From positions 248,001-312,000 of the forward strand of contig JADKDT010000003.1 of assembly GCA_016714465.1 (NCBI GenBank): a DNA stretch of 64,000 nucleotides, in the 5' to 3' direction. How positions within the stretch are numbered: the stretch's first letter is position 1; every line of letters begins with the position of its first letter. The notes below the pieces were generated by a model. That model saw only the letters and a program-made list of their open reading frames with translations. It was not told the DNA's origin and did no database searches. The translations under genes and the position numbers were made by a program. Source of the stretch: Candidatus Brachythrix odensensis (GTDB lineage Bacteria; Chloroflexota; Anaerolineae; J036; Brachytrichaceae). Positions 53,662 to 62,871 of this stretch are shown piece by piece.

Positions 53662-55224
53662 TTAGTCCACCAGCGCGCCAACATCCACCGGCGGCCGGGG
53701 CGCGATGTAACCGGTGTCCATCTGGGCGAGCTGCAGTTTGCCGCTCACATCGTCATTCACGGCCTGCCAGTAGGTGTAACTCTCGAGCACCCAGATCCCG
53801 CTCTCGCGGGTGCCGTTGCCGCTGCCCTTCACCCCGCCAAATGGCAGATGCGCCTCGGCCCCAGTCGTCGAGTTATTGATGCTGGTCATCCCGGCCTGGA
53901 TGCGGTCCTTGAACTGGTAGGCCCAATCCCGGTTATTCGTGTAGATCGCGCTGCTCAGCCCGTAGTCAACGCTGTTGGCGGTTTCGATCGCCTCGTCGAT
54001 GCCGTTCACCTTGACCAGGTTGATGGTCGGCCCAAACACCTCAGTCTGGAAGATCTTCATCCCGCGCCTGGCCTCCCAGATCGTCGGCCAGCCGTAGAAG
54101 GCCGCTTCGGGGTCGCCCTTGAAGCCCTTTGGCTTGCTGGTTCGCGTGATGCGGCCCTTGCCATACAACAGTTTGGCCCCGTCGGCTGCGCCCCATTCGT
54201 AGTGCTGCTCCCAGGTCCGGAAGAAACGCTCGTTGATGAACGGGCCATACAACACGCCGGGCTGTTTGAGCGGATCGCCGATCGCGACCTCGCGGGCCAT
54301 GGCCACAAAGCGCTTTTTGAACTCGGCGTAGACCGGCGCGTCGATGAGGATATTCCCCGCGCTGGTGCAGCGTTGCCCGCCCGTGCCAAAGGCCGACCAC
54401 AGCGCGCCCGACAGCGCGTTGTCCAGATCGGCGTCGCGCATCACGACCAGCGGGTTTTTGCCGCCCAGCTCGAGGGTGGGGTGGATGAGATTGCGCCCGG
54501 CCGCCGCCCCAATCTGCCGTCCGACGGCAGTGCTGCCGGTAAAGGCGATCTTGTTGAGCAGCCCCTCATCGAGCATCTCGACCAGATACTGGCCCGCGCC
54601 GTCTTTGCCGCCGCCGAAAACCACGTTGAGGACGCCCGCCGGCAGGCCGGCCTCCTCCATCAGTTTGGCGAAGGCGTACGCGGCGGCCGGGCAATCCTCG
54701 CTGGGCTTCCATACGATCGTGTTGCCGGTGACCAGGGCCGGGATGATCTTCCAGCTCGGCACGGCGATTGGGAAGTTGCCGGCGGTGATGATGGCGGCCA
54801 CCCCCAGCGGCCGGCGATAGGTCATCAGCTCCTTGTTCTGCATCTCGCTTGGGACCGTTTGACCGTACAGCCGGCGGCCCTCCGATTGGAAGAAGTGGCA
54901 GGTGTCGATGGCCTCCTGCACGTCACCGCGGGCTTCCTTGAGGGTCTTGCCCATTTCGCGGGTGAGCAGATGGCTGAGCGCCTCCTTCTCCCGGGTGATC
55001 GCCGTCCCGATGCTGCCGATGATCTCGCCTCGGATCGGGGCCGGTGTGCGCCGCCACTCGGCGGCCGCATCTCGGGCGGTCTGGCAGGCCAGGCGCACCT
55101 GTTCGCGGGTGGCGTTGGGGAACTCGCCCAGGACGTCTTCGAGGTTGCTGCTGTTGCGGGAGAGGGTGTGGGTCGGGCTGTCCACCTCGACCCCGCCGAT
55201 GAGGTGCTGAAATCGCTTGGCCAT
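53662..55224 (-). CDS. NAD(P)+-dependent aldehyde dehydrogenase
   Basis: 520 residues. Catalytic Cys in SAFGTGGQRCTSAGNIL, catalytic Glu in TLELGGKNPLV, oxyanion Asn and nucleotide site in ITAGNFPIAVPSWKIIPALV and KPSEDCP, GSTAVGRQIG in the Rossmann fold, and TEVFGPTINLVKV with the conserved E-x-F-GP. Overall closest in feel to the ALDH7/semialdehyde dehydrogenase group. It could serve the hydroxyproline or lysine routes, but the substrate is not determined. An unusual insert (residues about 355-385) follows the GKGRITR motif. TAGAAT lies exactly 6 nt upstream of the ATG. Confidence 0.92.
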   Translation of the reverse strand: MAKRFQHLIGGVEVDSPTHTLSRNSSNLEDVLGEFPNATREQVRLACQTARDAAAEWRRTPAPIRGEIIGSIGTAITREKEALSHLLTREMGKTLKEARGDVQEAIDTCHFFQSEGRRLYGQTVPSEMQNKELMTYRRPLGVAAIITAGNFPIAVPSWKIIPALVTGNTIVWKPSEDCPAAAYAFAKLMEEAGLPAGVLNVVFGGGKDGAGQYLVEMLDEGLLNKIAFTGSTAVGRQIGAAAGRNLIHPTLELGGKNPLVVMRDADLDNALSGALWSAFGTGGQRCTSAGNILIDAPVYAEFKKRFVAMAREVAIGDPLKQPGVLYGPFINERFFRTWEQHYEWGAADGAKLLYGKGRITRTSKPKGFKGDPEAAFYGWPTIWEARRGMKIFQTEVFGPTINLVKVNGIDEAIETANSVDYGLSSAIYTNNRDWAYQFKDRIQAGMTSINNSTTGAEAHLPFGGVKGSGNGTRESGIWVLESYTYWQAVNDDVSGKLQLAQMDTGYIAPRPPVDVGALVD

Positions 55225-55236
55225 GGCTCGATTCTA
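55225..55236 (-). promoter_or_regulatory. Leaderless-type -10 box for the aldehyde dehydrogenase
   Basis: On the minus strand TAGAAT (55236-55231), 6 nt, then ATG 55224. The divergent rmlD gene uses TAGAAT on the other strand 60 bp away. Confidence 0.5.
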
Positions 55237-55259
55237 CGGCAGGCGAAGCTCTTGAGTCC

Positions 55260-55308
55260 AGGCGATACCCCAGGCGGAGGGCCAGGGTATCGCCTAGAAT
55301 CAAGATCT
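55260..55308 (+). promoter_or_regulatory. Hairpin abutting the -10 box of rmlD
   Basis: An 11-bp hairpin (55260-55270 with 55285-55295, AGGCGATACCC/GGGTATCGCCT) lies between divergent genes. Its last base is the first T of TAGAAT (55295-55300), which stands 8 nt before the GTG start at 55309. The inverted repeat could be an operator for either gene. Confidence 0.5.
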
Positions 55309-56199
55309 GTGAGAATCCTCCTTCTGGGCGGCAATGGCCAGCTCGGCGTCGATCTGCGCCGAGCCCTGAGTGCCCACACCGTGCTCGCCACTGCGCGCGC
55401 TCCCGGGCCGGACAGCGGCCTGCGCGCGCTGGACGTCGGCGACAAACTCGCCATTGCCGAGCGTGTCGCCGAATTCAAGCCCGAGCTCGTCCTGAACACC
55501 GCCGCCTTTCATCGGGTCGATGACATCGAGCGGGATGCGGGCGAGGCACTGCGGATCAACGCCCTGGGCGCTCAGCAGCTCGCCCTGGCCTGCCGAGCCG
55601 CCGACTGCGCCCTGATGCACATCAGCACCGACTACGTCTTTGACGGCGCGAAGCGCGCGCCGTATGTCGAGACCGATGCCCCTAATCCGCTCAGCGCTTA
55701 CGGGGCGAGCAAACTGGCCGGCGAGTTGCTCATTCGGGCGGCCTGGCCAAAGCACTACATCGTGCGCACCTGCGGGCTGTATGGGCGGGCCGGGGCAAGC
55801 GGCAAGGGCGGCAACTTCGTCAACACCATGCTGCGCCTGGCCCGCGAGGGCAAACCCATCCGGGTGGTCGGTGACCAGATCTGCACGCCGACATCGACTG
55901 CCGATCTGGCCGCCCAGCTCGCGCTGCTGATCGAGACCCGCGTCTGGGGCACCTATCACGCCACCAACGCCGGCGCCTGCGCCTGGAGCGACTTCGCGGC
56001 CGAGATCTTCCGCCTGGCGGCGGCGCGTGGGCTGATCGCCGCGGTGCCTGCGGTGGCGGCCATCACCAGCGCTGAGTTTGGCGCGCCGGCCCGCCGACCG
56101 CCCTATTCCGTCCTGGAGAATCGGGCCCTGGCGGATCTGGACCTCGACCGTATGCCGCCATGGCAGGACGCCCTGGCCGGGTATATTGCTTCCTTCTGA
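55309..56199 (+). CDS. rmlD: dTDP-4-dehydrorhamnose reductase RmlD
   Basis: 296 residues from GTG 55309 (normally read as MRILLLGGNGQLGVDLRRAL). Final step of dTDP-L-rhamnose synthesis: NADPH reduction of dTDP-4-keto-L-rhamnose. Rossmann motif GGNGQLG, ISTDYVFDGAKRAPYVETD with the catalytic region, YGASKLAGE holding the Tyr-x3-Lys pair, VRTCGLYG, and a C-terminal RRPPYSVLENRAL typical of RmlD. RmlA, RmlB and RmlC are not in view. Wzt-like ATPase gene follows with no gap. Confidence 0.92.
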   Translation: MRILLLGGNGQLGVDLRRALSAHTVLATARAPGPDSGLRALDVGDKLAIAERVAEFKPELVLNTAAFHRVDDIERDAGEALRINALGAQQLALACRAADCALMHISTDYVFDGAKRAPYVETDAPNPLSAYGASKLAGELLIRAAWPKHYIVRTCGLYGRAGASGKGGNFVNTMLRLAREGKPIRVVGDQICTPTSTADLAAQLALLIETRVWGTYHATNAGACAWSDFAAEIFRLAAARGLIAAVPAVAAITSAEFGAPARRPPYSVLENRALADLDLDRMPPWQDALAGYIASF

Positions 56200-57435
56200 A
56201 TGTCAAACGCCATTGAATTCGACAAGGTCGCCAAGCGCTTTCGGATGGACCGCTCCCGCCCGCGCTCATTCCAGGAAGCGCTGGTCGCGGCGTTTCAGCG
56301 CAAGCTAATCCTGCCTGGCGAGCGCGAGTTCTGGGCGCTGAAGGATGTCAGTTTCGAAGTCCCGCGCGGCGCGACGGTCGGGCTGATCGGTCCCAATGGA
56401 TCGGGAAAAAGCACCTCGCTGAATCTCATCGCCAGGATCTTTGAAGCGACTTCTGGCGAGGTGCGGGTGAATGGGCGGGTGACCGCGCTGCTCGAGCTTG
56501 GCGCGGGGTTTCATCCCGAGCTGTCTGGGCGGGACAACATCCACTTGAATGGCGCGCTGATGGGCCTGTCGCGGCGCGAGATCAAACGCAAGGTTGACGC
56601 CATCATCGAGTTTTCCGAAGTCAGCAGCTTCATCGATGTGCCCGTCAAGCTTTATTCCAGCGGGATGTATGTCCGTCTTGGCTTCTCCGTGGCCGTGCAC
56701 CTCGATCCCGAAATCCTGCTGGTGGACGAGGTGCTGGCCGTCGGCGATGCGGCTTTTCAGCACAAATGCATGACCCGTATCGGCGAAATGCGGCGATCAG
56801 GCGTCACCATTTTGCTCGTTTCGCATGACCTCGGCACGGTCCAGGCCCTGTGCGAGCGGGCGGTCTGGTTTGATCACGGCCTGGTGCGCAAGGTCGGCAA
56901 CTCGACCGATGTGGCGATGGCGTATCTCAATCGGGTGGCTGAGGACGAGGCGGCCAAGAATGGCGCCGCCCAGGGCCTGACGAACGGGCCGGAAGTCGGC
57001 CCGGGCCGCTGGGGTACGGGCGAGGTCGAGATCACCGACGTGGAGTTTCTGGATGCGTCAGGGGCGGTGCGCCGGGTGTTTCTGACGGGCGCGGAGATGA
57101 ACATCCGCATTCGATATCGCGCGGCGAAGCGCGTCCTCGACCCGATCTTTGGGCTGGCGATTCACTCTCAGCAAGGCGCCCATATCTGCGGGCCGAATAC
57201 GATGTTTTCGGGCGCGCCCATCGAGTTTGTTGAGGGCGAGGGCGAAGTGACGTATCGAGTCGCGCAGCTCCCGCTGCTCGAGGGTGGCTACGTGGTGTCA
57301 GTCGCCAGCCACAATCGTGAAGACTCAAAGATGTACGCCTATCACGATCGGCTCTACGCGTTTCAAGTCTTCCCGGGCGCAAGCCGCGAGAGGTATGGCC
57401 TGGTGACGATGGTCGGAGAGTGGGATGTTGGTTGA
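56200..57435 (+). CDS. Polysaccharide ABC exporter ATP-binding protein (Wzt/TagH-like)
   Basis: 411 residues, starting on the base after the RmlD stop. ABC domain about 1-245: Walker A GPNGSGKST, Q-loop region ELGAGFHPELSGRDNIHLNG (a hallmark of Wzt/TagH), signature YSSGMYVRLGFSVAVHLDP replacing LSGGQ, Walker B ILLVDEVLAVGD and H-loop LLVSHDL. Residues about 270-405 form a Wzt C-terminal beta-sandwich (EITDVEFLDASGAVRRVFLT; LAIHSQQGAHICGPNT) that in known exporters binds the glycan end. The matching permease (Wzm) is not in this window. Confidence 0.92.
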   Translation: MSNAIEFDKVAKRFRMDRSRPRSFQEALVAAFQRKLILPGEREFWALKDVSFEVPRGATVGLIGPNGSGKSTSLNLIARIFEATSGEVRVNGRVTALLELGAGFHPELSGRDNIHLNGALMGLSRREIKRKVDAIIEFSEVSSFIDVPVKLYSSGMYVRLGFSVAVHLDPEILLVDEVLAVGDAAFQHKCMTRIGEMRRSGVTILLVSHDLGTVQALCERAVWFDHGLVRKVGNSTDVAMAYLNRVAEDEAAKNGAAQGLTNGPEVGPGRWGTGEVEITDVEFLDASGAVRRVFLTGAEMNIRIRYRAAKRVLDPIFGLAIHSQQGAHICGPNTMFSGAPIEFVEGEGEVTYRVAQLPLLEGGYVVSVASHNREDSKMYAYHDRLYAFQVFPGASRERYGLVTMVGEWDVG

Positions 57436-59710
57436 TTCCGACCGGGCGGCGCAAGTCATCGCCGACCATATTCGCCCAGCTTATGTGCTCGTCCTGGCAT
57501 GCGGTGACGGCAGCCTGGTTCAGAAACTTCGGAATCGCGGCGTGCTTGCGTGGGGGCAGACGGAACGACCAGAGGCGGCCACCTCGATTTCTCCCGCGTA
57601 CGTGATTGCGCAATCGCTGGCCGAGCCCTTCAGTCGTTTCTACGACCTTGTCGTCTGGGACGATGCGCCGGTGCCGGATACTCTGGAAGCCGCGCCAACG
57701 ATAGACAAGATCTGCGCGATGACCAACGACATCCTGTTTTCGGCGCCCGATGGCGTTTGGGAAAATTGGGCTAAAGCCTTTGCCCGGCGCGGTTTTTTTC
57801 GCGACTTGGGGTTGGATGCAAGCTTTGTCACGTCCCATGCTTTGCGGTTTCGGCGGCTTTCAGACGTTGGCGAGGCCGTGGCGGCCTATGAGCGCGGCAT
57901 TGGGGCCATTGCCAATGAACGGGACTTGCTGCGCCGGCAGCTCGTCGAGAAGGTCAGCGGGCCCTTGGCGGGTCTGAGGGCCGCTCTCTCGCGCAACCGC
58001 CGAGGTTTGATCGAGCGAAAACCCGAAGGCTTCACCAAGGCGGTTGATCCCTATCCGGCCTGGCTGGTGGCCCATCGCCCCACTCGGGCCACCCTGGCGG
58101 GGCAGCGCGCCGCCAGCCATCGTCAGGATCGAAACCCACGTTTCAGCTTCGTCGTCCCGGTGTTCAATCCGCCCGCCAGCGTGCTCGCGGAAATGATCGA
58201 ATCGGTCCGAGCGCAGTCATACGGCGATTGGGAACTGGTGCTTGCGGATGGCGCCTCGACCCTGACCGGCGTGCGAGACGTGCTGGACCGATATTGCGCC
58301 GACGACCACCGAGTCCGGGTTGTGTCGCTCGATGTCAATCTCGGCATCTCGGGAAACAGCAATGCTGCGCTGTCCGCCGCAACAGGCGACTATGCGGTGT
58401 TGCTCGATCACGACGACCTAATCGAGCCCGATTTACTGTACGAGGTTGGGCAGTGCCTGGACGCGACACCTGATACCGACATCGTCTATTTTGACCAGGA
58501 CAAGGTCTCTGCGGATGGCCGCGTGCACAGCGACCCATGGTTCAAGCCGCATACCTGGGCGCCCGAGCACTTGCTTTCAGGCAATCCCCTCATGCACGCG
58601 GTGGTGCGAACCCGTCTTTTGCGGGACGTCGGTGGTTTTGATCCAGCAACGGATGGCGCTCAGGATTGGGACCTCATGCTCCGGCTGACCGAGTGTCCCG
58701 CGCGAGTCGCGCATATTCCGCGGGTGCTTTACCACTGGCGGCAGTTGCCGGGCTCGGTTGCCATGAACCTTGGCGCCAAACCATGGGTGATAGATCTGCA
58801 ACCGAGTGTGGTCGCGGCGCATCTGCGCCGTCAGGGTCTTGGCGAGGTTCAGTATGAGTTGCTCGCGCCGGGTCTGTTTCGCTTCGCCTGGCCCGTCTCC
58901 GGGCGGCGGGTGTCGATCATCATCCCCAGCCGGGACAAGAGCGCCTTGCTTGCGCGTTGTCTGGAGTCGCTTGTCCAGCGCACACAGTATCCAGATTTCG
59001 AGATCATCGTGGTGGATACGGGCAGTGTCGAGCCGGCGACCCGGGGCGTTTACGCGATTTGGCGCGATAAGGTTTCCATCGTTACGGATGATATTCAGCC
59101 GTTCAACTATTCTCGCGCCTGCAACATCGGCGCACGGGCTGCCACCGGGAATCTGCTTCTGTTCCTGAACAACGACACCGAGGTCCTCGAGCCGGGATGG
59201 CTGGAGGAGATGACACGTTGGGCGGAGCGGCCCGGGGCGGGGGCTGTCGGCGCGAAACTGCTTTACCCGAATGGAACAATCCAGCATGCCGGCGTCATCG
59301 TCGGCATGGGGCATCTCTTTAGCGGCGCCCGCGAAATGTACGCGGGCAGCTACTTTGGCTCAGTCAATTGGTACAGACCACTGAGCGCAGTCACGGGCGC
59401 CTGCATGCTGGTCCCCCGCGCCGCGTTTGAGCAGGTCGGAGGCTTTGACGAGGGCTTCGCGATCGCCTTTGGGGATGTCGATCTGTGTTTGCGGCTGCGC
59501 GCGGCCGGGTTCAGCGTGATGTACACGCCGTACGCCCGCCTGCGCCATCATGAGGGCGCGACCCGGGCCAACGCTATTACGCCCGCCGACCAGCGTTTGG
59601 CCGATCAGCGCCTCGGTCTGATGGTCGCGACGGGCGACCCGTTCTTCAACTCGAACCTTGACCCATTGAGCCGCATTCCGGCATTGCGCCAGACGCGGAA
59701 ATCGGCCTGA
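57425..59710 (+). CDS. Glycosyltransferase with two GT2 domains and a methyltransferase-like N-terminus
   Basis: 761 residues; start ATG 57425 overlaps the ATPase gene by 11 nt. Residues 1-130 resemble a reduced SAM-methyltransferase fold (YVLVLACGDGSLVQKL; FYDLVVWDDAPV). A first GT2 domain (about 235-470) has FSFVVPVFNPPASVLAEMIE, VLLDHDDLIEPDLL and DQDKVSADGRVHSDP. A second GT2 (about 495-745) has VSIIIPSRDKSALLARCLES, LLFLNNDTEVLEPGWLEEM and GDVDLCLRLRAAGFSV. Rhamnan and O-antigen transferases often have paired GT2 domains like this. Probably adds sugars to the glycan exported with the Wzt-like ATPase. Confidence 0.88.
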   Translation: MLVDSDRAAQVIADHIRPAYVLVLACGDGSLVQKLRNRGVLAWGQTERPEAATSISPAYVIAQSLAEPFSRFYDLVVWDDAPVPDTLEAAPTIDKICAMTNDILFSAPDGVWENWAKAFARRGFFRDLGLDASFVTSHALRFRRLSDVGEAVAAYERGIGAIANERDLLRRQLVEKVSGPLAGLRAALSRNRRGLIERKPEGFTKAVDPYPAWLVAHRPTRATLAGQRAASHRQDRNPRFSFVVPVFNPPASVLAEMIESVRAQSYGDWELVLADGASTLTGVRDVLDRYCADDHRVRVVSLDVNLGISGNSNAALSAATGDYAVLLDHDDLIEPDLLYEVGQCLDATPDTDIVYFDQDKVSADGRVHSDPWFKPHTWAPEHLLSGNPLMHAVVRTRLLRDVGGFDPATDGAQDWDLMLRLTECPARVAHIPRVLYHWRQLPGSVAMNLGAKPWVIDLQPSVVAAHLRRQGLGEVQYELLAPGLFRFAWPVSGRRVSIIIPSRDKSALLARCLESLVQRTQYPDFEIIVVDTGSVEPATRGVYAIWRDKVSIVTDDIQPFNYSRACNIGARAATGNLLLFLNNDTEVLEPGWLEEMTRWAERPGAGAVGAKLLYPNGTIQHAGVIVGMGHLFSGAREMYAGSYFGSVNWYRPLSAVTGACMLVPRAAFEQVGGFDEGFAIAFGDVDLCLRLRAAGFSVMYTPYARLRHHEGATRANAITPADQRLADQRLGLMVATGDPFFNSNLDPLSRIPALRQTRKSA

Positions 59711-59713
59711 ATC

Positions 59714-61949
59714 ATGTCCGAAAAACTGTCGCCGAAACAACGCCTGCGCGCCGCGCTCCCGGTCATCGGCGAGCATACCGCCGTCCTGTTCCTCTTCGCG
59801 CTGCTCAGCATCGCCGCAACCTGGCCGTTGGCGCGCTCGTTTTCCAGCGCGCTGCCCGATGCCTTCGATTCCCTGCTCGACGTGTGGAACCAATGGCACT
59901 TGCGCGAGGCGCTGGCTGGGCGCGAGCCTCTGTTGTCCACCACGCTGCTCTTTGCGCCTGTAGGCATGAGTTTAGCGTCGGCGTCCACCGGCCCGGTGCT
60001 CGGCCTGCTGGGATTGCCCTTTGCGCTGTGGGGGCCCATCGCCACCTACAACGGGGCGATCCTGCTCGGATCGAGCCTAACCGGCTGGTTGATGTACATC
60101 ACGGCGCGCTGCCTGGGTCTGCCCCGGCCCCCTTCGTTTTTCGCGGGGCTCGTCTTGCTGTTTGCGCCACTGCGCATGGCCGCTATCGAGGCGGGCCATT
60201 TGCATATCGTCTTTCTGGGATTGATTCCACTCCTGGCCCTTCTCACCTCTCGGGCGCTTGACCCAGAGCGTGACTGGAAGTGGTCGCCGGCCGCCGGCGC
60301 GACGCTGCTGGCTGCCGCCTTCGTATCCGGGGATCTGATGGTCTATGGCGGATTGCTGGCCGCCGCGCTGTGCGCCCACGCGCTGTGGATCCACCGCGCC
60401 GATGCGGAGCGAGGGCCGCAACTGCGGCGCATCTTGAGGCTCAGTCTGTTTATGGCGCTATTTGTTGTGCCATACGTCGGCCTTATCGGGCGTCAGGTTG
60501 CGGCCAGTGGCATCGATATTGTCCGGGCCACCGAATCTCGAATTCATCAGCCCGACGCCCTGCAATTCATCCTTCCGGGATCGTTTGGCCGTTCCTGGCT
60601 CAACAGCAGCATGGCGCCTGTGCTTCAACCATCGCTTGTGACAGCAATCGGGCGCAGTCCGACCGAGAGCTCTGTATTCATGGCCTGGACGGCGCTGGCG
60701 CTGCTGAGTTTCGCTGTAGTCCGGCGCGCGCCGGGTTCGGGCCGCTGGCTGGCTGTCCTCGCCCTCGCGCTTGTGTTTAGCCTGGGTCCCGTGCTGCAAG
60801 TGAACGGCATCTCGAGTTTCACCGTGCATCAGGTGCCGATCGCTCTGCCATTTGCGTTTCTCAATTCCTTGCCCGGTCTGGACGTTCTGCGGACGCCCGG
60901 CCGAGCCATGATCGTTGGCTATACTGCCCTGGCGATTCTGGCGGGCATGGGCCTGAAACTGGCTCAGGCGCGTTGGCGGCGGGTCGGAAGCGTTTTGCCG
61001 ATCGTGTGCGCTGCCCTGCTTGTAGTTGAGTGCTGGAACACGCCCATGACGCCGTGGAAGCCGCCAGTTGTGCCCGCCTTTTACGCGGAAATCGCAAAAG
61101 GACCCCGATCGTTATGCGGTGTTTGACCTGCCGATTCGCCCCGAACGCGAGATTGGCTATGCCAGTTCGTACATCACTTACGCAGCGCGCTATCAGTGGT
61201 TTCAGCTCGTCCACCGCAAAGCCATTGCTACCGGACATGTCTCCCGCTACCCCAACATCCACCCCGTCTTCTCGGAGTTTGTGGCCGAGTCGACAAACAG
61301 TACTGGCTATGAATCCGACATCCGGGTGAATGGGGCTCCAGCTTCGCGATATGCGAATGCGAGGCTCGAGCTTGCTCGAAACGGGTATCGATACGTGGTT
61401 GTCCACAAGCCTGATGGCCTGTCCGGCTATGACCGGGGCGGCTGGGCCGATCTTGGCGTCCAGACATTTGTGCGCACGGTGTTCGGTAATGAGACACCAG
61501 TGCGAGATGACGAGCAGGTCACGGTATATGCGGTTGGTTCTCCGCCCGAGGTCTATGCGCCGTCGCTGGTGATGCAGGAGACGTTCTTTTCTGGCTGGGT
61601 GAATGGGAACAGCGCGCAGCGTCAGGCGATCGTGCCAACCTCCTTCTATTTGGCATCCCCAACAAAAGGATTGGCGCGACTCGAGATCCTGGTTGTTGGC
61701 GCTTACGATCGCAAACTGGGAGGGGGCGCGAACCCGCGCACCTTGATGGTGAAAACAGCTGCCGGCCCGCCGATCGTGATGCCCCTCCAGTTCGGGACAC
61801 GTGTCGCTGTGGAATTCCCTGTTGCTGCCGGAGCGCAGACGATCACGCTGACGTCGTCGCTCGTGGACCCCGACACGGGTGTCGAGCAAATCGACCGGGC
61901 AAATCTGCTTTTGGGCGCGATTGACTTGACTCTGACACCAAGTCCCTGA
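59714..61949 (+). CDS. Multi-pass membrane protein (GT-C-like, YfhO-type layout), frameshifted
   Basis: About 744 residues when restored. About eleven hydrophobic segments. First loop SALPDAFDSLLDVWNQWHLR with acidic residues; long extracytoplasmic loops later. The frame breaks in the AAAA run at 61096-61099; one A fewer continues YAEIAKDPDRYAVFDLPIRP into a soluble C-terminal region (GYDRGGWADLGVQTFVRTVF, MQETFFSGWVNGNSAQRQAI). Such proteins are common in surface-glycan loci, and some transfer sugars from polyprenyl phosphate. It lies 3 nt after the GT2 gene, same operon. Confidence 0.75.
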
Positions 61950-62032
61950 GGGGCGGAATGCATCTCGAAACCACCCTGGCCCGCGGGCGAGTGTGGGCTG
62001 ATGCCGTCTGAGTCATGCCTGCTGTGCCGTGC

Positions 62033-62044
62033 TACGATTCCAGC
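62033..62044 (+). promoter_or_regulatory. Leaderless-type -10 box for the methyltransferase at 62045
   Basis: TACGAT at 62033-62038, 6 nt, then ATG 62045. No ribosome binding site. The 96-nt gap after the previous gene suggests a new transcription unit. Confidence 0.45.
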
Positions 62045-62816
62045 ATGCCAAGGCGGTATGTACCCGCGTATTTTCCGAACAAGGATGATGCGCTGGCCTT
62101 TGTAAACGGTTACGATTACTGGTACCAAAGAATATTCCTCGGCCACGATGTCTATACCCGACCAATTGGACCGGCCCTGCATGAGCGGGTTTGGGATCGC
62201 TTGAAGGCCTGTTTTCCGGCCGATCTGCATGGGGCATCGGCTCTGGATGTTGGAACGAACGCTGGCTTTTTCCCAATTCAACTGAAGAATCTGGGGGCGG
62301 GAAAGATCGTGGGACTGGAGTTCGAGGACCGGTATCTTTCGCAATCGAGCAAAATCAAGGAAATCTACCGTCTGGATGATTTCGAGATCTTGAACATGGA
62401 TGCTCATCGCCTTGTTGAATTGGGGAGCGAGTTTGACATTACGGTGTTTACCGGGATCTTCTATCACCTCAAGAATCCACTTCAGGTCATTGAGGATATT
62501 GGCCGGCTTACTCGCGATGCTATTCTGATCGAGGGTGAAGTAATACCCGAAAGCATCCTGAATGGCGTCCGGGTTCGGATGGGCTTTCCGCCGAAACTCA
62601 TGTATCAACGATCTGGATTGATGAAATTTGTGGGTGGAGGCAGGCTGAACAATGATGGGTCCAACTGGTGGGTGATGGATCGGGAATGCCTCGAACAGAT
62701 GTTGAGAGTCGCGGGGTTCCGATTCTTCTCCCGACCGGTGTTTGAGTCAAGCCAGGCTTGTCATGGTCGCCACCAAGAACAAGGCCTCAATCCTGGACAT
62801 TGAGAAGTTGCGGTAG
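62045..62816 (+). CDS. Class I SAM methyltransferase (CmoB/TIGR04290-like), frameshift near the end
   Basis: About 256 residues. Start MPRRYVPAYFPNKDDALAFV. Motif I region SALDVGTNAGFFPIQLKNLG, then VGLEFEDRYLSQSSKIKEI and VFTGIFYHLKNPLQVIEDI, the Y-H-L-x-x-P motif shared with CmoB-like enzymes. The uninterrupted frame ends at 62803 in unrelated residues (SSQACHGRHQEQG). A one-base shift near 62745-62755 gives RLVMVATKNKASILDIEKLR and a stop at 62814-62816, a more family-like ending. Base composition is visibly less GC-rich than neighbours, which may mean recent transfer. Probably decorates the glycan. Confidence 0.75.
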
Positions 62817-62857
62817 CGCCCGGCAAGTTCTGGCGCGATCCGCGGGGCTCGCCGCGT

Positions 62858-62871
62858 TAAAATTGGCGTTT
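62858..62871 (+). promoter_or_regulatory. Putative -10 box for the terminal glycosyltransferase
   Basis: TAAAAT at 62858-62863, 8 nt, then ATG 62872. AT-rich patch within GC-rich DNA. No ribosome binding site. Confidence 0.4.

Noticed and set aside
838..55295. Hairpins as insertion-sequence ends or MITEs of a resident transposon
   Set aside because: No transposase gene, no clear target-site duplications and no common terminal sequence among members; kept as a repeat family of unknown mobility.
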